A DNA stretch of 35,729 bases from Rhizorhabdus sp. (GTDB lineage Bacteria > Pseudomonadota > Alphaproteobacteria > Sphingomonadales > Sphingomonadaceae), in NCBI RefSeq assembly GCF_018006725.1, contig NZ_JAGMXV010000020.1:1-35729 (forward strand). The letters are read 5' to 3'. The notes beneath the pieces were generated by a model, which saw only the letters and a program-made list of their open reading frames with translations, made no database searches and had not been told where the DNA came from. Both the position numbers and the translations under genes were made by a program. Below are positions 23,119 through 32,065 of the stretch, one piece after another (positions within the stretch are counted from its first letter, which is position 1; each line of letters opens with the position of its first letter).

Positions 23119-25460
23119 GGCTGATACTCCAGAGAGGCAGAGCGTCGCTCTTCGACGCGATCATAGCAGGTGGTGCGTTGCGCGATGGTCCGTCCGGCTG
23201 TGTGGGCGAGCGCGATCATCGCTTCGCGGTCGAGGCATTGTCCATTGGCACCGCCTGCCGCACGGGTGATCGACTCGTCCATCAGGACCCCGCCCAGGTC
23301 GTTCACTCCGCAATCCAGCAGTCGGCGGACGCCGTCGGCGCCGAGTTTCACCCAGGACGCCTGGATGTTGGGGATGACCGGGTGGAGGACGATCCGGGCG
23401 ACCGCGTGCATCAGCAGCGTCTCGCGCCAGGACGGACCCGACCGGGCCAGGCCCTTGCGCCAGATCGGCGCTTCCATATGGACGAAGGGCAGGGGAACGA
23501 ACTCGGTGAAGCCGCCCGTCTCGGTCTGCAGCGCGCGGACCCGGATCAGGTGACCGGCCCAATGCTCGTAGCGGTCGACATGGCCGAACATGATCGTGGC
23601 CGTGCTGCGCAGGCCGACGCCATGGGCGGCGCGCATCACCTCGAGCCAGGCGTCGGCGCTCAGCTTGTCGGGGCAAAGGATCGCCCGGACCTCGGGGGCG
23701 AGGATTTCGGCGGCAGTGCCGGGCAGGGTCGACAGGCCCTCGGCGCGCAACCGCGCCAGATAATCCTGCACGGGCAGGCCGAGCGTCTCGGCGCCATGGC
23801 TGATCTCCAGCGGGGAGAAGGCATGGATGTGGATATCGGGCGCGGCGGCCCGGACCGCCCGGACGATGTCGACATAGGTCCGCCCGTCAAAGGCGGGGTG
23901 GATGCCGCCCTGCAGGCAGACTTCGGTCGCACCCCGATCCCAGGCTTCGGCTGCGCGACGTCCGACCTCGTCGAGATCGAGGCGATAGGCGGGGCCGCGC
24001 TCGGATCGCGTCGATCCCTTGGAAAAAGCGCAGAAGCCGCATTTGTATAGACATATATTGGTGTAGTTGATGTTGCGGTTGACGACATAGGTGACGGTCT
24101 CGCCGACGGCCTGCCGGCGCAGCTGGTCGGCGGTTGCGAGGACCGCGTGCAGGTCGCCGTCTTCCGCCCCGAACAGCGCCGTGATGTCGGCGTCTCCAAG
24201 CATCTCGCCCGAAGCTGCCCTGCCCAGCACTGCGTCGATCCGCCGGCTGCGCCCGCGCCGGCTGCGGGGCAAGGCGGGCGGCGTCTCCCCCGTACCGGGC
24301 GCCCAGTCCTCGGTCCGTGGCAGGCCCCGGCCGTCGATGGCGCGACGGATGCGCGGGGCCAGCGCCGGATCGGCCCAGCGATCGACGTCGAGTGCGTGGC
24401 GCGGGCCGATTGCCAGCCGCTCGCGCAGGCTGCGCCCGGCGCGCGCCGTCGCCTCCGCCAGCGCGTCGAGGTGCGGCCAGGGCTTTTCGGGGTTCACATG
24501 GTCCGGGGTCACCGGCGACACCCCGCCCCAATCATTGACGCCTGCGCCGATGAGAGCTGCGAGCGCGACCTCGTCGTGCAGGTTCGGCGGTGCCTGGATC
24601 GTCATCGCCCCGCCGAGGATCAGCCGCGCGGCGGCGATCGTCCACAGATGGTCGTCGAGCGAGGGCTCAGGGTGCCTTGCCATGCGCGTCCCCGGCTTCG
24701 CCCGGAAATTCTGGACGATCACCTCCTGGATGTGGCCGTAGCGTGCATGGAGGTCGCGGATCGCGACCAGCGTTTCGATCCGCTCGCGCCGCGTCTCACC
24801 GATGCCGATCAGCAGACCGGTGGTGAAGGGGATGGATGCCTTGCCGGCCTCCTCGATCGCGGCAAGGCGCGCGGCGGGGCGCTTGTCGGGGGAGCCGAAA
24901 TGCGGACCGCCGCGCTCGCAGAGGCGGTCGGCGCTGCTTTCCAGCATCAGGCCCATCGATGCGGCAACCGGGCGCAGCGCGGCATAATCGGCGGCGTCCA
25001 TCAGGCCCGGGTTCAGATGTGGCAGCAGTCCGCTTTCCGCCAGCACCATCGCCGCCATGTCGCGCAGATAGTCGAGCGTCGACCGATGCCCGCTCGCCGC
25101 CAGCGCCTCGCGCGCCGCCGGATAACGGTCCTCGGGCCGGTCGCCCAGCGTGAACAGCGCTTCCCGGCACCCGGCGGCGACGCCCGCACGGGCGATCTCG
25201 CGGATTGTCTCGGGGCTCAGATAGGCGGGGCCGGCCTTGGCCGGTGTCGTGGCGAATGTGCAATAGTGGCAGACGTCGCGGCACAGCCGGGTGAGCGGAA
25301 TGAAGACCTTGCGCGAATAGGTGACGACCGGGCCCTGCGCCTCGAGCGTTGCCGCTTCGGCCATCGCCATCATGGTCGCCAGCGGCAGGACGGCCAGACG
25401 GTCGTCCCATTCGGCTGCGTTGGCACGGCCTTCGCTGCTGCTCCTCACATCCTCGCCCAT
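23115..25460 (-). CDS. fbiC: FO synthase, CofG-CofH fusion (FbiC)
   Basis: 781 residues, the length of actinobacterial FbiC. It contains two radical SAM halves, each with a C-x3-C-x2-C cluster motif: Cys60/64/67 in CRDVCHYC (CofG half, about 1-375) and Cys470/474/477 in CLYKCGFC (CofH half, about 405-781). Other landmarks are FTLGDRPEDRYP, LQGGIHPAFDGRTY, LPGTAAEILAPEVR and ATIMFGHVDRYEHWAGH. The enzyme joins tyrosine and 5-amino-6-ribitylaminouracil to make FO, the deazaflavin precursor of F420 and an antenna chromophore of some photolyases. The npdG-like gene overlaps its end. No cofC, cofD or cofE (fbiD, fbiA, fbiB) is present in the window. The start at 25460 has only a weak ribosome site. 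Confidence 0.95.
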   Translation of the reverse strand: MGEDVRSSSEGRANAAEWDDRLAVLPLATMMAMAEAATLEAQGPVVTYSRKVFIPLTRLCRDVCHYCTFATTPAKAGPAYLSPETIREIARAGVAAGCREALFTLGDRPEDRYPAAREALAASGHRSTLDYLRDMAAMVLAESGLLPHLNPGLMDAADYAALRPVAASMGLMLESSADRLCERGGPHFGSPDKRPAARLAAIEEAGKASIPFTTGLLIGIGETRRERIETLVAIRDLHARYGHIQEVIVQNFRAKPGTRMARHPEPSLDDHLWTIAAARLILGGAMTIQAPPNLHDEVALAALIGAGVNDWGGVSPVTPDHVNPEKPWPHLDALAEATARAGRSLRERLAIGPRHALDVDRWADPALAPRIRRAIDGRGLPRTEDWAPGTGETPPALPRSRRGRSRRIDAVLGRAASGEMLGDADITALFGAEDGDLHAVLATADQLRRQAVGETVTYVVNRNINYTNICLYKCGFCAFSKGSTRSERGPAYRLDLDEVGRRAAEAWDRGATEVCLQGGIHPAFDGRTYVDIVRAVRAAAPDIHIHAFSPLEISHGAETLGLPVQDYLARLRAEGLSTLPGTAAEILAPEVRAILCPDKLSADAWLEVMRAAHGVGLRSTATIMFGHVDRYEHWAGHLIRVRALQTETGGFTEFVPLPFVHMEAPIWRKGLARSGPSWRETLLMHAVARIVLHPVIPNIQASWVKLGADGVRRLLDCGVNDLGGVLMDESITRAAGGANGQCLDREAMIALAHTAGRTIAQRTTCYDRVEERRSASLEYQP

Positions 25461-25538
25461 GCTTGCTCGTCGGAGCCCCGGCCGCGCTTTTGCGCCATTC
25501 CGGTGCCTGCGTCAGTGCTGGGGGAGGGCGGGAAGCCT

Positions 25539-25544
25539 TGTCAA
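25539..25544 (-). promoter_or_regulatory. Possible -35 box for fbiC-npdG
   Basis: Read on the minus strand this is a perfect TTGACA, 79 bases upstream of fbiC and directly after a strong hairpin that could insulate it from the MHS transporter gene. No good -10 hexamer follows at 16-18 bases, so the promoter would need an activator or be weak. Confidence 0.35.
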
Positions 25545-25572
25545 CCGCGCGCCGGAGCGAACCGGCGCGCGG
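25545..25572. terminator. Strong hairpin between MHS transporter and fbiC
   Basis: CCGCGCGCCGG (25545-25555) and CCGGCGCGCGG (25562-25572) are perfectly complementary over 11 bases with a six-base loop. It lies downstream of the minus-strand transporter gene. No U-run follows, so its terminator activity is inferred only from stem strength. Confidence 0.5.
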
Positions 25573-25593
25573 GATCATCTGGTGAGCGGGCGC

Positions 25594-25618
25594 GGTATCG
25601 TCGGGCTGCGGCGATACC
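25594..25618. terminator. Second hairpin just after the MHS transporter stop
   Basis: GGTATCG (25594-25600) pairs with CGATACC (25612-25618) around an 11-base loop, beginning ten bases past the transporter stop codon. Perfect seven-base stem, no T-run. It may work together with the stronger hairpin at 25545-25572. Confidence 0.4.
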
Positions 25619-25627
25619 CGTGGAGGC

Positions 25628-26953
25628 CTATTCGATCGTCTCGGCAAGCTCGCGGTTGAGCCACAGCGCGACGAGCGTCGCAGCGGCGCCCGACAGCAGA
25701 TAGGTGCCTGCCGACAGCAGGCCGAACTGGCTCGCGAGGACGAGCGCGGCGAGCGGCGCGAAGCCGGCGCCGAACAGCCAGGCGAGGTCCGACGTCAGCG
25801 CCGATCCCGTGTAGCGGTGGCGCGGCGAGAAGCGTGAGGACAGCGCGCCCGAAGATTGGCCGAAGGACAGGCCGAGCAGAACGAAGCCGAGCAGCATGAA
25901 GATCGTCTCGCCGGTTTCGCCGGCATCGAGCAGCTGGGGGGCGAAGCCGCTGAACACGGCGATGGCAGCGGCCGATGCGCCGAGCACGGTACGGCGGCCG
26001 AAGCGGTCGGCGAGATAGCCCGAAGCGACGATGGCGGCGATGCCGAAGCAGGCGGCGACCGCTTCGATCAGCAGGAAGCGGGTGGGGCTGTCCTCGGTGA
26101 ACAGGAACACCCAGGACAGCGGGAAGACAGTGACCATGTGGAACATGGCGAAGCTGGCGAGCGGAGCGAAGGCGCCGAGCGTGATCGTCCGCCATTCGGT
26201 GCGCGCGGTTTCGAGCAGGGGCGCGGGCTGCAGTTCGCGGCGTTCGAACAACGTGTCATATTCGGGCGTCACGACGATGCGCAGGCGGGCGAACAGCGCC
26301 ACCACGTTGATCGCGAAAGCCACGAAGAAGGGGTAGCGCCAGCCCCAGGCGAGAAAGTCCTGCGCCGGCAGCGAAGCGATCAGGAAGGTGAACAACAGGC
26401 TCGCCACGACCAGGCCAATCGGCGCGCCCAGCTGCGGGATCATCGCATACCAGCCGCGCTTCTTCTCGGGCGCGTTGATGGCGAGGAGGGAGGCGAGGCC
26501 ATCCCACGATCCGCCCAGCGCGACACCCTGCCCCATGCGGAACAGCGCGAGGAGGAGGGCGGAGCCGTGGCCGATCGTCTCATAGCCGGGCAGGAAGGCG
26601 ATGGCCGCCGTCGACCCGCCGAGCAGGAACAGCGCAATCGTCAGCTTGGCACCGCGCCCGTAGAGCCGGTCGACATTGGTGAAGATCAGCGTTCCCACCG
26701 GCCGCGCGGCGAAGGCCAGCGCGAAGATGGCGAAGGAATAGAGCGTGCCCGTCAGCGCATCGACATAGGGAAAGACGAGGCTCGGAAAGACCAGCACCGA
26801 GGCGATCGCATAGACGAAGAAGTCGAAAAATTCGGAGGTGCGGCCGATGACCACGCCGACCGCTATCTCGCCCGGCGCCACCTTGTGGTGGCCGCCGTGA
26901 AGGCTGCGGGCATCGCGCTCCGCGGTCGTGCCGTTGATCGACTGCGCACTCAT
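25628..26953 (-). CDS. MFS transporter, metabolite:H+ symporter (MHS)-like family
   Basis: 441 residues from the ATG at 26951-26953, with GAGGAG about ten bases upstream. Twelve hydrophobic segments are visible. The N-terminal EFFDFFVYAIASVLVFPSLVFP segment and the loop 2-3 motif ARPVGTLIFTNVDRLYGRGAKL are typical of the MHS branch (ShiA, ProP, KgtP relatives). A second loop motif appears as GYLADRFGRRTVLG. MHS carriers import organic acids, shikimate or betaine-like solutes with protons. The substrate cannot be read from sequence. It lies upstream of fbiC on the same strand but is separated by hairpins, and is divergent from cyoA. A longer start at 27046 would cover the cyoA regulatory region and was rejected. 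Confidence 0.9.
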   Translation of the reverse strand: MSAQSINGTTAERDARSLHGGHHKVAPGEIAVGVVIGRTSEFFDFFVYAIASVLVFPSLVFPYVDALTGTLYSFAIFALAFAARPVGTLIFTNVDRLYGRGAKLTIALFLLGGSTAAIAFLPGYETIGHGSALLLALFRMGQGVALGGSWDGLASLLAINAPEKKRGWYAMIPQLGAPIGLVVASLLFTFLIASLPAQDFLAWGWRYPFFVAFAINVVALFARLRIVVTPEYDTLFERRELQPAPLLETARTEWRTITLGAFAPLASFAMFHMVTVFPLSWVFLFTEDSPTRFLLIEAVAACFGIAAIVASGYLADRFGRRTVLGASAAAIAVFSGFAPQLLDAGETGETIFMLLGFVLLGLSFGQSSGALSSRFSPRHRYTGSALTSDLAWLFGAGFAPLAALVLASQFGLLSAGTYLLSGAAATLVALWLNRELAETIE

Positions 26954-27045
26954 CCTTCGACTCCTCGGGGTGCCGCGACCGGACACCAGCAGGCCATGAT
27001 CCATGCTCCCGCGAATCGCTCCGCCGGACGTCCGCTTATCGGTCA

Positions 27046-27059
27046 TTGATCCTGCGCAA
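27046..27059. promoter_or_regulatory. FNR/FixK-type box upstream of cyoABCD
   Basis: TTGATCCTGCGCAA fits the TTGA-N6-(T/G)CAA form of the FixK/FNR box; the first half is perfect and the second half has G for T. It lies 58 bases before the cyoA start and 93 bases from the divergent MHS gene. It would allow oxygen-responsive control of the quinol oxidase. A single match in a 160-base intergenic region; not proof of binding. Confidence 0.5.
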
Positions 27060-27066
27060 AGGGATT

Positions 27067-27079
27067 GGACAAAATGTCC
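27067..27079. repeat. Small palindrome upstream of cyoA
   Basis: GGACA-AAA-TGTCC is a perfect five-base inverted repeat with a three-base centre, eight bases after the FNR/FixK-like box and 38 bases before the cyoA ATG. It may be an operator half-site pair or chance. Confidence 0.35.
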
Positions 27080-27116
27080 TATGTGCGTCGCAGCAGCACC
27101 GTCCTACCTGCGCCTC

Positions 27117-28322
27117 ATGTCCGAACGATCGCGCCGACTCACCGTCCTCTGGCAGATTTCCAAGCGTCTGCCGCTGGTTTCCGCTGCGGCACTCCTGTCG
27201 GGGTGCAACATGGTCGTGCTCAACCCCGCTGGCGATGTTGCAATGCAGCAGGGGCGGCTGGTCGTCATGTCGACCCTGTTGATGCTGCTGATCATCGTGC
27301 CCGTGATCGCGCTGACGCTGCTCTTCGCGTGGAAATATCGCTCGGCCAACAAGGAGGCGCGCTACGAGCCGGACTGGGACCATTCGACCCATCTCGAACT
27401 GGTCATCTGGTCGGCGCCGCTGCTGATCATCATTTGCCTCGGCGCGCTGACCTGGGTGGGAACGCACTTGCTAGATCCCTGGCGCCCGATCTCGCGGACC
27501 GCGCCGGGCAAGCCCGTCGCCGCCGAGGTCCGGCCGCTCGACGTTCAGGTCGTCGCGCTCGACTGGAAATGGCTGTTCATCTATCCCGAACAGGGCGTCG
27601 CCACGGTCAACGAACTGGCGCTGCCGGTCGATCGCCCGGTCCGCTTCCGCATCTCCGCCTCCTCGGTAATGAACAGCTTCTACGTGCCGGCGCTCGCTGG
27701 ACAAATTTATGCGATGCCCGCGATGGAAACGAAGCTCCACGCGGTGCTGAACACGGCGGGCACCTACGAAGGCTTCTCGGGCAATTACAGCGGTGCCGGC
27801 TTCTCGACTATGCGCTTCCGCGTGAAGGGCCTGAGCGAGCATGATTTTGCGGCCTGGGCCGAGGCCGCACGCCGGGCGCCCGTGCGCCTCGACCGTGCAA
27901 CCTATCTGAAGCTCGAGCGGCCCAGCGAGCGCGAGCCGGTGCGTCATTATGCCGCGGTCGAGCAGGGCCTGTTCGACGCGGTCGTCAATCTCTGCGTCGA
28001 GCCCGGCAAGATGTGCATGCGCGACATGATGGCGATCGACGCGCGCGGCGGCATGGGGCTGGCCGGCATCCACAATGTCCGTGCGCTCGAATATGACAAG
28101 TTCGCCGGCCGGGGCACGGTTCCCTTCGCCACGACGGCGCAGCCGATGATGGTGGCTGCGACCTGCGTCCCGATGAAGCCGCGCGAGCAGGCGGAGGAGG
28201 CCGTCAAGCTGACCAGCCTGGCACCGCTGAAGGGCTTCAACCTCAGCCGCCCCGGCGCTTCGTCGCCGCTGCTGACGCTGGCTGGCAACACCACCCTGTC
28301 CGCGCCGCGTCGCGCGTCCTGA
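27117..28322 (+). CDS. cyoA: Cytochrome bo3 ubiquinol oxidase subunit II (CyoA)
   Basis: 401 residues from ATG 27117. The lipoprotein signal ends LLSGC (Cys30), followed by two membrane helices (about 43-65 and 87-110) and a cupredoxin domain. The CuA cysteine cluster of cytochrome c oxidases is missing: the equivalent segment reads [16 protein letters not shown], the hallmark of a quinol oxidase. Other conserved blocks are [18 protein letters not shown] and [21 protein letters not shown]. It is longer than E. coli CyoA (~315 residues) because of a C-terminal extension containing [16 protein letters not shown]. An in-frame ATG at 27081 is possible, but 27117 places the signal peptide normally. 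First gene of cyoABCD-surf1-regBA. Confidence 0.95.
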   Translation: MSERSRRLTVLWQISKRLPLVSAAALLSGCNMVVLNPAGDVAMQQGRLVVMSTLLMLLIIVPVIALTLLFAWKYRSANKEARYEPDWDHSTHLELVIWSAPLLIIICLGALTWVGTHLLDPWRPISRTAPGKPVAAEVRPLDVQVVALDWKWLFIYPEQGVATVNELALPVDRPVRFRISASSVMNSFYVPALAGQIYAMPAMETKLHAVLNTAGTYEGFSGNYSGAGFSTMRFRVKGLSEHDFAAWAEAARRAPVRLDRATYLKLERPSEREPVRHYAAVEQGLFDAVVNLCVEPGKMCMRDMMAIDARGGMGLAGIHNVRALEYDKFAGRGTVPFATTAQPMMVAATCVPMKPREQAEEAVKLTSLAPLKGFNLSRPGASSPLLTLAGNTTLSAPRRAS

Positions 28323-28339
28323 TCACCGGGAAAGAGAAT

Positions 28340-30346
28340 ATGACGTCCGCTCCCACACCGATCGATCCGATCTTCGGGCGGCTTTCGCTCGACGTGCTGC
28401 CGCTGCACGAGCCGATCGTCGTCGCTACCTTCGTCGCGGTCTTGATCGGCGGCGCGGCCGTGCTCGGCCTGATCACGCGCTACCGGCTCTGGGGCTGGCT
28501 GTGGCGCGACTGGTTCACCAGCGTCGACCACAAGAAGATCGGCATCATGTATATGGTGCTCGGCCTGATCATGTTCCTGCGCGGCTTCGCCGATGCGATC
28601 ATGATGCGCCTCCAGCAGGCGATGGCCTTCGGTGGGTCCGAGGGATATCTCAACGCGCATCATTACGACCAGATCTTCACCGCCCATGGCGTGATCATGA
28701 TCTTCTTCGTGGCGATGCCCTTCGTCACCGGTCTGATGAACTATGTCGTGCCGCTGCAGATCGGCGCGCGCGACGTGTCCTTTCCCTTTCTCAACAATTT
28801 CAGCTTCTGGATGACGGCGGCGGGCGCGGGTCTGGTCATGTGCTCGCTGTTCGTCGGCGAGTTCGCGCAGACCGGCTGGCTCGCCTATCCACCGCTGTCG
28901 GGCATCGCCTACAGTCCCGCGAGCGGTGTCGACTATTATATCTGGGCGCTGCAGATCGCGGGCGTCGGCACGACATTATCGGGCATCAACCTCGTCGTGA
29001 CGATCCTGAAGATGCGCGCGCCGGGCATGACGATGATGAAGATGCCGGTGTTCACCTGGACGTCGCTCTGCACCAATGTGCTGATCGTCGCCTCCTTCCC
29101 GGTGCTGACCGCCGTTCTCGCGCTGCTCAGCCTCGACCGCTATGTCGGCACCAACTTCTTCACGAACGACTTCGGCGGCAGCCCGATGATGTACGTGAAC
29201 CTGATCTGGATCTGGGGTCACCCCGAGGTCTACATCCTGATCCTGCCGCTGTTCGGCGTCTTCTCCGAGGTCACCTCGACCTTCTCGGGCAAGAAGCTCT
29301 TCGGCTACACGTCGATGGTCTATGCGACGATCGTCATCACGATCCTGTCCTACCTCGTCTGGCTGCATCACTTCTTCACCATGGGATCGGGCGCCAGCGT
29401 CAACAGCTTCTTCGGCATCACCACCATGGTGATCTCGATCCCGACGGGTGCCAAGCTCTTCAACTGGCTTTTCACCATGTATCGCGGGCGCATCCGCTTC
29501 GAGTTGCCGATGATGTGGACGATCGCCTTCATGGTGACCTTCACCGTGGGCGGCATGACCGGCGTCTTGCTCGCGGTGCCGCCGGCCGACTTCGTGCTGC
29601 ACAATTCGCTGTTCCTGATCGCGCACTTCCATAATGTGATCATCGGCGGCGTGCTGTTCGGCCTGTTCGCGGCGATCAACTTCTGGTGGCCCAAGGCCTT
29701 CGGCTTCAAGCTCGACGTCTTCTGGGGCAAGATCAGCTTCTGGTGCTGGGTCGTCGGCTTCTGGCTCGCCTTCATGCCGCTCTATGTCCTCGGCCTGATG
29801 GGCGTCACCCGCCGGATGCGCGTGTTCGACGACCCCTCGCTCCAGATCTGGTTCGTCGTCGCGGCGATCGGCGCGGTGATCATAGCGGCGGGCATCGGTG
29901 CCATGCTGGTTCAGTTCGCGGTCAGCATCTGGAAGCGCGAGGAATTGCGCGACGAGAGCGGCGACCCCTGGAACGCGCGCACGCTCGAATGGGCGACCAG
30001 TTCGCCGCCGCCCGACTATAATTTCGCCTTCACGCCGGTGATCCACTCGCTCGACGCCTGGTACGACATGAAGGCGCGGGGCGCGGAGCGTCCGGTGGCC
30101 GGCTTCAAGGCGATCCACATGCCGAGCAACACCGGCACCGGCATCATCCTCGCCGGGCTCAGCGCGGTCTGCGGCTTCGCCCTGATCTGGTACATGTGGT
30201 GGCTCGCCGGCCTGAGCTTCCTCGCGCTGCTCACCGTCGCGATCGTCCACACCTTCAACTATCGGCGCGATTTCTACATCCCCGTCGAGACCGTCGAGGC
30301 GGCCGAAGCGGTGCGGACGCGCCAGCTCGCGGCGCAGGGAGCATGA
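28340..30346 (+). CDS. cyoB: Cytochrome bo3 ubiquinol oxidase subunit I (CyoB)
   Basis: 668 residues, about 15 membrane helices. It carries hemes b and o3 and CuB, and pumps protons while reducing O2 to water. Quinone-site residues known from E. coli are conserved: Arg81 and Asp85 ([10 protein letters not shown]), His108 and Gln111 (AHHYDQ). The low-spin heme ligand is His116 (TAHG). CuB and heme ligands appear in [11 protein letters not shown] (with the D-channel Glu), HHFFTMG and IAHFHNV. The D-channel Asp ([16 protein letters not shown]) and K-channel Lys (TGAKLFNW) are present, so it is an A-type pump. It starts 17 bases after cyoA; its stop overlaps cyoC (ATGA). Confidence 0.98.
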   Translation: MTSAPTPIDPIFGRLSLDVLPLHEPIVVATFVAVLIGGAAVLGLITRYRLWGWLWRDWFTSVDHKKIGIMYMVLGLIMFLRGFADAIMMRLQQAMAFGGSEGYLNAHHYDQIFTAHGVIMIFFVAMPFVTGLMNYVVPLQIGARDVSFPFLNNFSFWMTAAGAGLVMCSLFVGEFAQTGWLAYPPLSGIAYSPASGVDYYIWALQIAGVGTTLSGINLVVTILKMRAPGMTMMKMPVFTWTSLCTNVLIVASFPVLTAVLALLSLDRYVGTNFFTNDFGGSPMMYVNLIWIWGHPEVYILILPLFGVFSEVTSTFSGKKLFGYTSMVYATIVITILSYLVWLHHFFTMGSGASVNSFFGITTMVISIPTGAKLFNWLFTMYRGRIRFELPMMWTIAFMVTFTVGGMTGVLLAVPPADFVLHNSLFLIAHFHNVIIGGVLFGLFAAINFWWPKAFGFKLDVFWGKISFWCWVVGFWLAFMPLYVLGLMGVTRRMRVFDDPSLQIWFVVAAIGAVIIAAGIGAMLVQFAVSIWKREELRDESGDPWNARTLEWATSSPPPDYNFAFTPVIHSLDAWYDMKARGAERPVAGFKAIHMPSNTGTGIILAGLSAVCGFALIWYMWWLAGLSFLALLTVAIVHTFNYRRDFYIPVETVEAAEAVRTRQLAAQGA

Positions 30347-30975
30347 CGATGCAGAATCAGGCCATGACCGCTGCCGGACCGGTGAGCTTCTACGACCTCG
30401 ACGAGCATGCGCATCCCGAGGGCCACAGCACGATGCTGGGCTTCTGGATCTATCTGATGAGCGACTGCCTCATCTTCGCGATCCTGTTCGCCTGCTATGC
30501 GGTGCTCGGCGGCAATCTCGCCGCCGGTCCCGGGCCGAAGGACCTGTTCGACCTGCCGCTGGTCGCGGTGAACACCGCGATGCTGCTCTTCTCGTCGATC
30601 ACCTATGGCTTTGCCATGCTGGCGATGCAGCGCGGCGCGAAGTCGGCGGTGCTCGGCTGGCTCGCGGTCACCGGCCTTTTCGGTACGGTGTTCCTCGGCA
30701 TCGAGCTCTACGAGTTCCACCACCTGATCCATATCGGTGCGACGCCACAGCGCAGCGCTTTCCTGTCGGCGTTCTTCACGCTGGTCGGCACGCACGGGCT
30801 GCACGTCACCTTCGGCACGATCTGGCTGGTCACGCTGATGGTGCAGGTGTCGCGCCATGGTCTGATCCAGGCGAACCAGCGCCGCCTGATGTGCCTCAGC
30901 CTGTTCTGGCACTTCCTCGACGTCATCTGGATCGGCGTCTTCACCTTCGTCTATCTCATGGGAATGCTGCGATGA
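30343..30975 (+). CDS. cyoC: Cytochrome bo3 ubiquinol oxidase subunit III (CyoC)
   Basis: 210 residues from ATG 30343, overlapping the cyoB stop (ATGA). A second in-frame ATG lies at 30349. Five hydrophobic helices are visible, as expected for the quinol-oxidase form: [60 protein letters not shown], a third-helix bundle with [15 protein letters not shown], and [20 protein letters not shown]. The GTHGLHV and WHFLDVIW motifs are diagnostic of subunit III. It stabilises subunit I and supports proton uptake. The stop overlaps the cyoD start. Confidence 0.97.
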   Translation: MTMQNQAMTAAGPVSFYDLDEHAHPEGHSTMLGFWIYLMSDCLIFAILFACYAVLGGNLAAGPGPKDLFDLPLVAVNTAMLLFSSITYGFAMLAMQRGAKSAVLGWLAVTGLFGTVFLGIELYEFHHLIHIGATPQRSAFLSAFFTLVGTHGLHVTFGTIWLVTLMVQVSRHGLIQANQRRLMCLSLFWHFLDVIWIGVFTFVYLMGMLR

Positions 30976-31361
30976 GCGCCGACCACAGCCCCGTACACGG
31001 GCACGCCGATCCGCATCACGGCGAACATGGCGGCAGTGGCCATGGCACGATGCGCGATTATGTCATCGGCTTCCTGCTGTCGGCCCTGCTGACCGCCATC
31101 CCCTTCTGGCTGGTCATGGCGCGGCCCTTTCCTGCGGGCGTCACGGCGGCGCTGATCGTCGCCTTCGCAGTGGTGCAGATGGTGGTCCACATGGTCTATT
31201 TCCTGCACATGAACGGCAAGTCGGAAGGCGGCTGGACGATGACCGCGCTGGTGTTCACCCTGATTCTGGTGGTGATCATGCTCACCGGGTCGCTATGGGT
31301 GATGTACCACCTCAACACCAATATGATGCCGATGCCGCACGATATGAGCCAGATGCCGTGA
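30972..31361 (+). CDS. cyoD: Cytochrome bo3 ubiquinol oxidase subunit IV (CyoD)
   Basis: 129 residues from ATG 30972, overlapping cyoC (ATGA). A histidine-rich N-terminal stretch ([17 protein letters not shown]) precedes three membrane helices: [44 protein letters not shown] (broken here only by the match) and [20 protein letters not shown]. The HMVYFLHMN block and C-terminal [11 protein letters not shown] are family signatures. It assists CuB insertion and subunit association. The histidine-rich tail could bind metal but this is only a composition remark. Confidence 0.96.
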   Translation: MSADHSPVHGHADPHHGEHGGSGHGTMRDYVIGFLLSALLTAIPFWLVMARPFPAGVTAALIVAFAVVQMVVHMVYFLHMNGKSEGGWTMTALVFTLILVVIMLTGSLWVMYHLNTNMMPMPHDMSQMP

Positions 31362-31363
31362 CG

Positions 31364-32062
31364 ATGCGCCGCCCGGCACGGACGGGCGCTGCGCTCGTCC
31401 TGCTGGCGCTCGTGCTGGTTTTCGTGGGGCTCGGCGTCTGGCAGGTCCAGCGCCGCGCGTGGAAACATGCGTTGATCGCGACCGTCGAGGGGCGGGTTCA
31501 CGCCGCTCCGGTGGCGCCGCCCGCGCCGGGCAGGCTTACGTCGCTGGACGTGACCGACCTCGCCTATCTCCGCATTGTGGCGAGGGGCCGCTATCGGCCC
31601 GGTGCCGACATATTGGTCCGCGCCGTGAGTGACCTCGGCGCCGGTTATTGGGTAATGACCCCGTTCGATACCGATGCGGGCTTCACCATCCTGGTCAACA
31701 GGGGCTTCGTGGCACAGGACGACAAGGGGCGGGCGCACTGGCGCCCCGATGGTGCGGTTGTGCTGACCGGCCTGCTGCGTCCAACCGAACCCGGGGGCGG
31801 TTTCCTGCGCGCCAATGATCCGGTGACCGGTCGCTGGTATTCGCGCGACGTGGTCGCAATCGCCCGCGCGGCGAAACTGGGTCCGGTCGCGCCCTATTTC
31901 ATCGACGCCGACCGCCTGTCGGGCAAGGATGGCCCAGTGGGCGGGCTGACGGTGATCCGCTTTTCGGATAACCATGCCGTCTATGCGCTCACCTGGTTCA
32001 TCATGGCCCTGATGTCCGCCGCGACTGCTGGGCACCTTTTCCGCCGCCGCCGGGCGGACTGA
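31364..32062 (+). CDS. SURF1 family oxidase assembly protein
   Basis: 232 residues from ATG 31364; GTG 31358, which overlaps the cyoD stop, is in frame and possible. The N-terminal helix (AALVLLALVLVFVGLGVWQV) is followed by the SURF1 motif GVWQVQRRAWKHALI. The periplasmic domain shows LAYLRIVARGRYRPG, GAGYWVMTPFDTDAGFTILVNRG and GLLRPTEPGGGFLRANDP; the second helix is near the C-terminus (VYALTWFIMALMSAATAGH). SURF1 proteins help insert heme into oxidase subunit I; in Paracoccus a dedicated paralogue (Surf1q) serves the quinol oxidase, and the position directly behind cyoD supports the same here. Confidence 0.94.
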   Translation: MRRPARTGAALVLLALVLVFVGLGVWQVQRRAWKHALIATVEGRVHAAPVAPPAPGRLTSLDVTDLAYLRIVARGRYRPGADILVRAVSDLGAGYWVMTPFDTDAGFTILVNRGFVAQDDKGRAHWRPDGAVVLTGLLRPTEPGGGFLRANDPVTGRWYSRDVVAIARAAKLGPVAPYFIDADRLSGKDGPVGGLTVIRFSDNHAVYALTWFIMALMSAATAGHLFRRRRAD

Positions 32063-32065
32063 AGC

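Noticed and set aside
27117..28322. Cytochrome c oxidase subunit II
   Set aside because: The CuA cysteine/histidine cluster is absent and subunit I carries the quinone-site Arg, Asp, His and Gln, so the enzyme is a quinol oxidase.
28976..30250. 424-codon open frame antisense to cyoB
   Set aside because: Highly charged, repeat-like Asp/Glu/His composition with no conserved domain; cyoB is certain.
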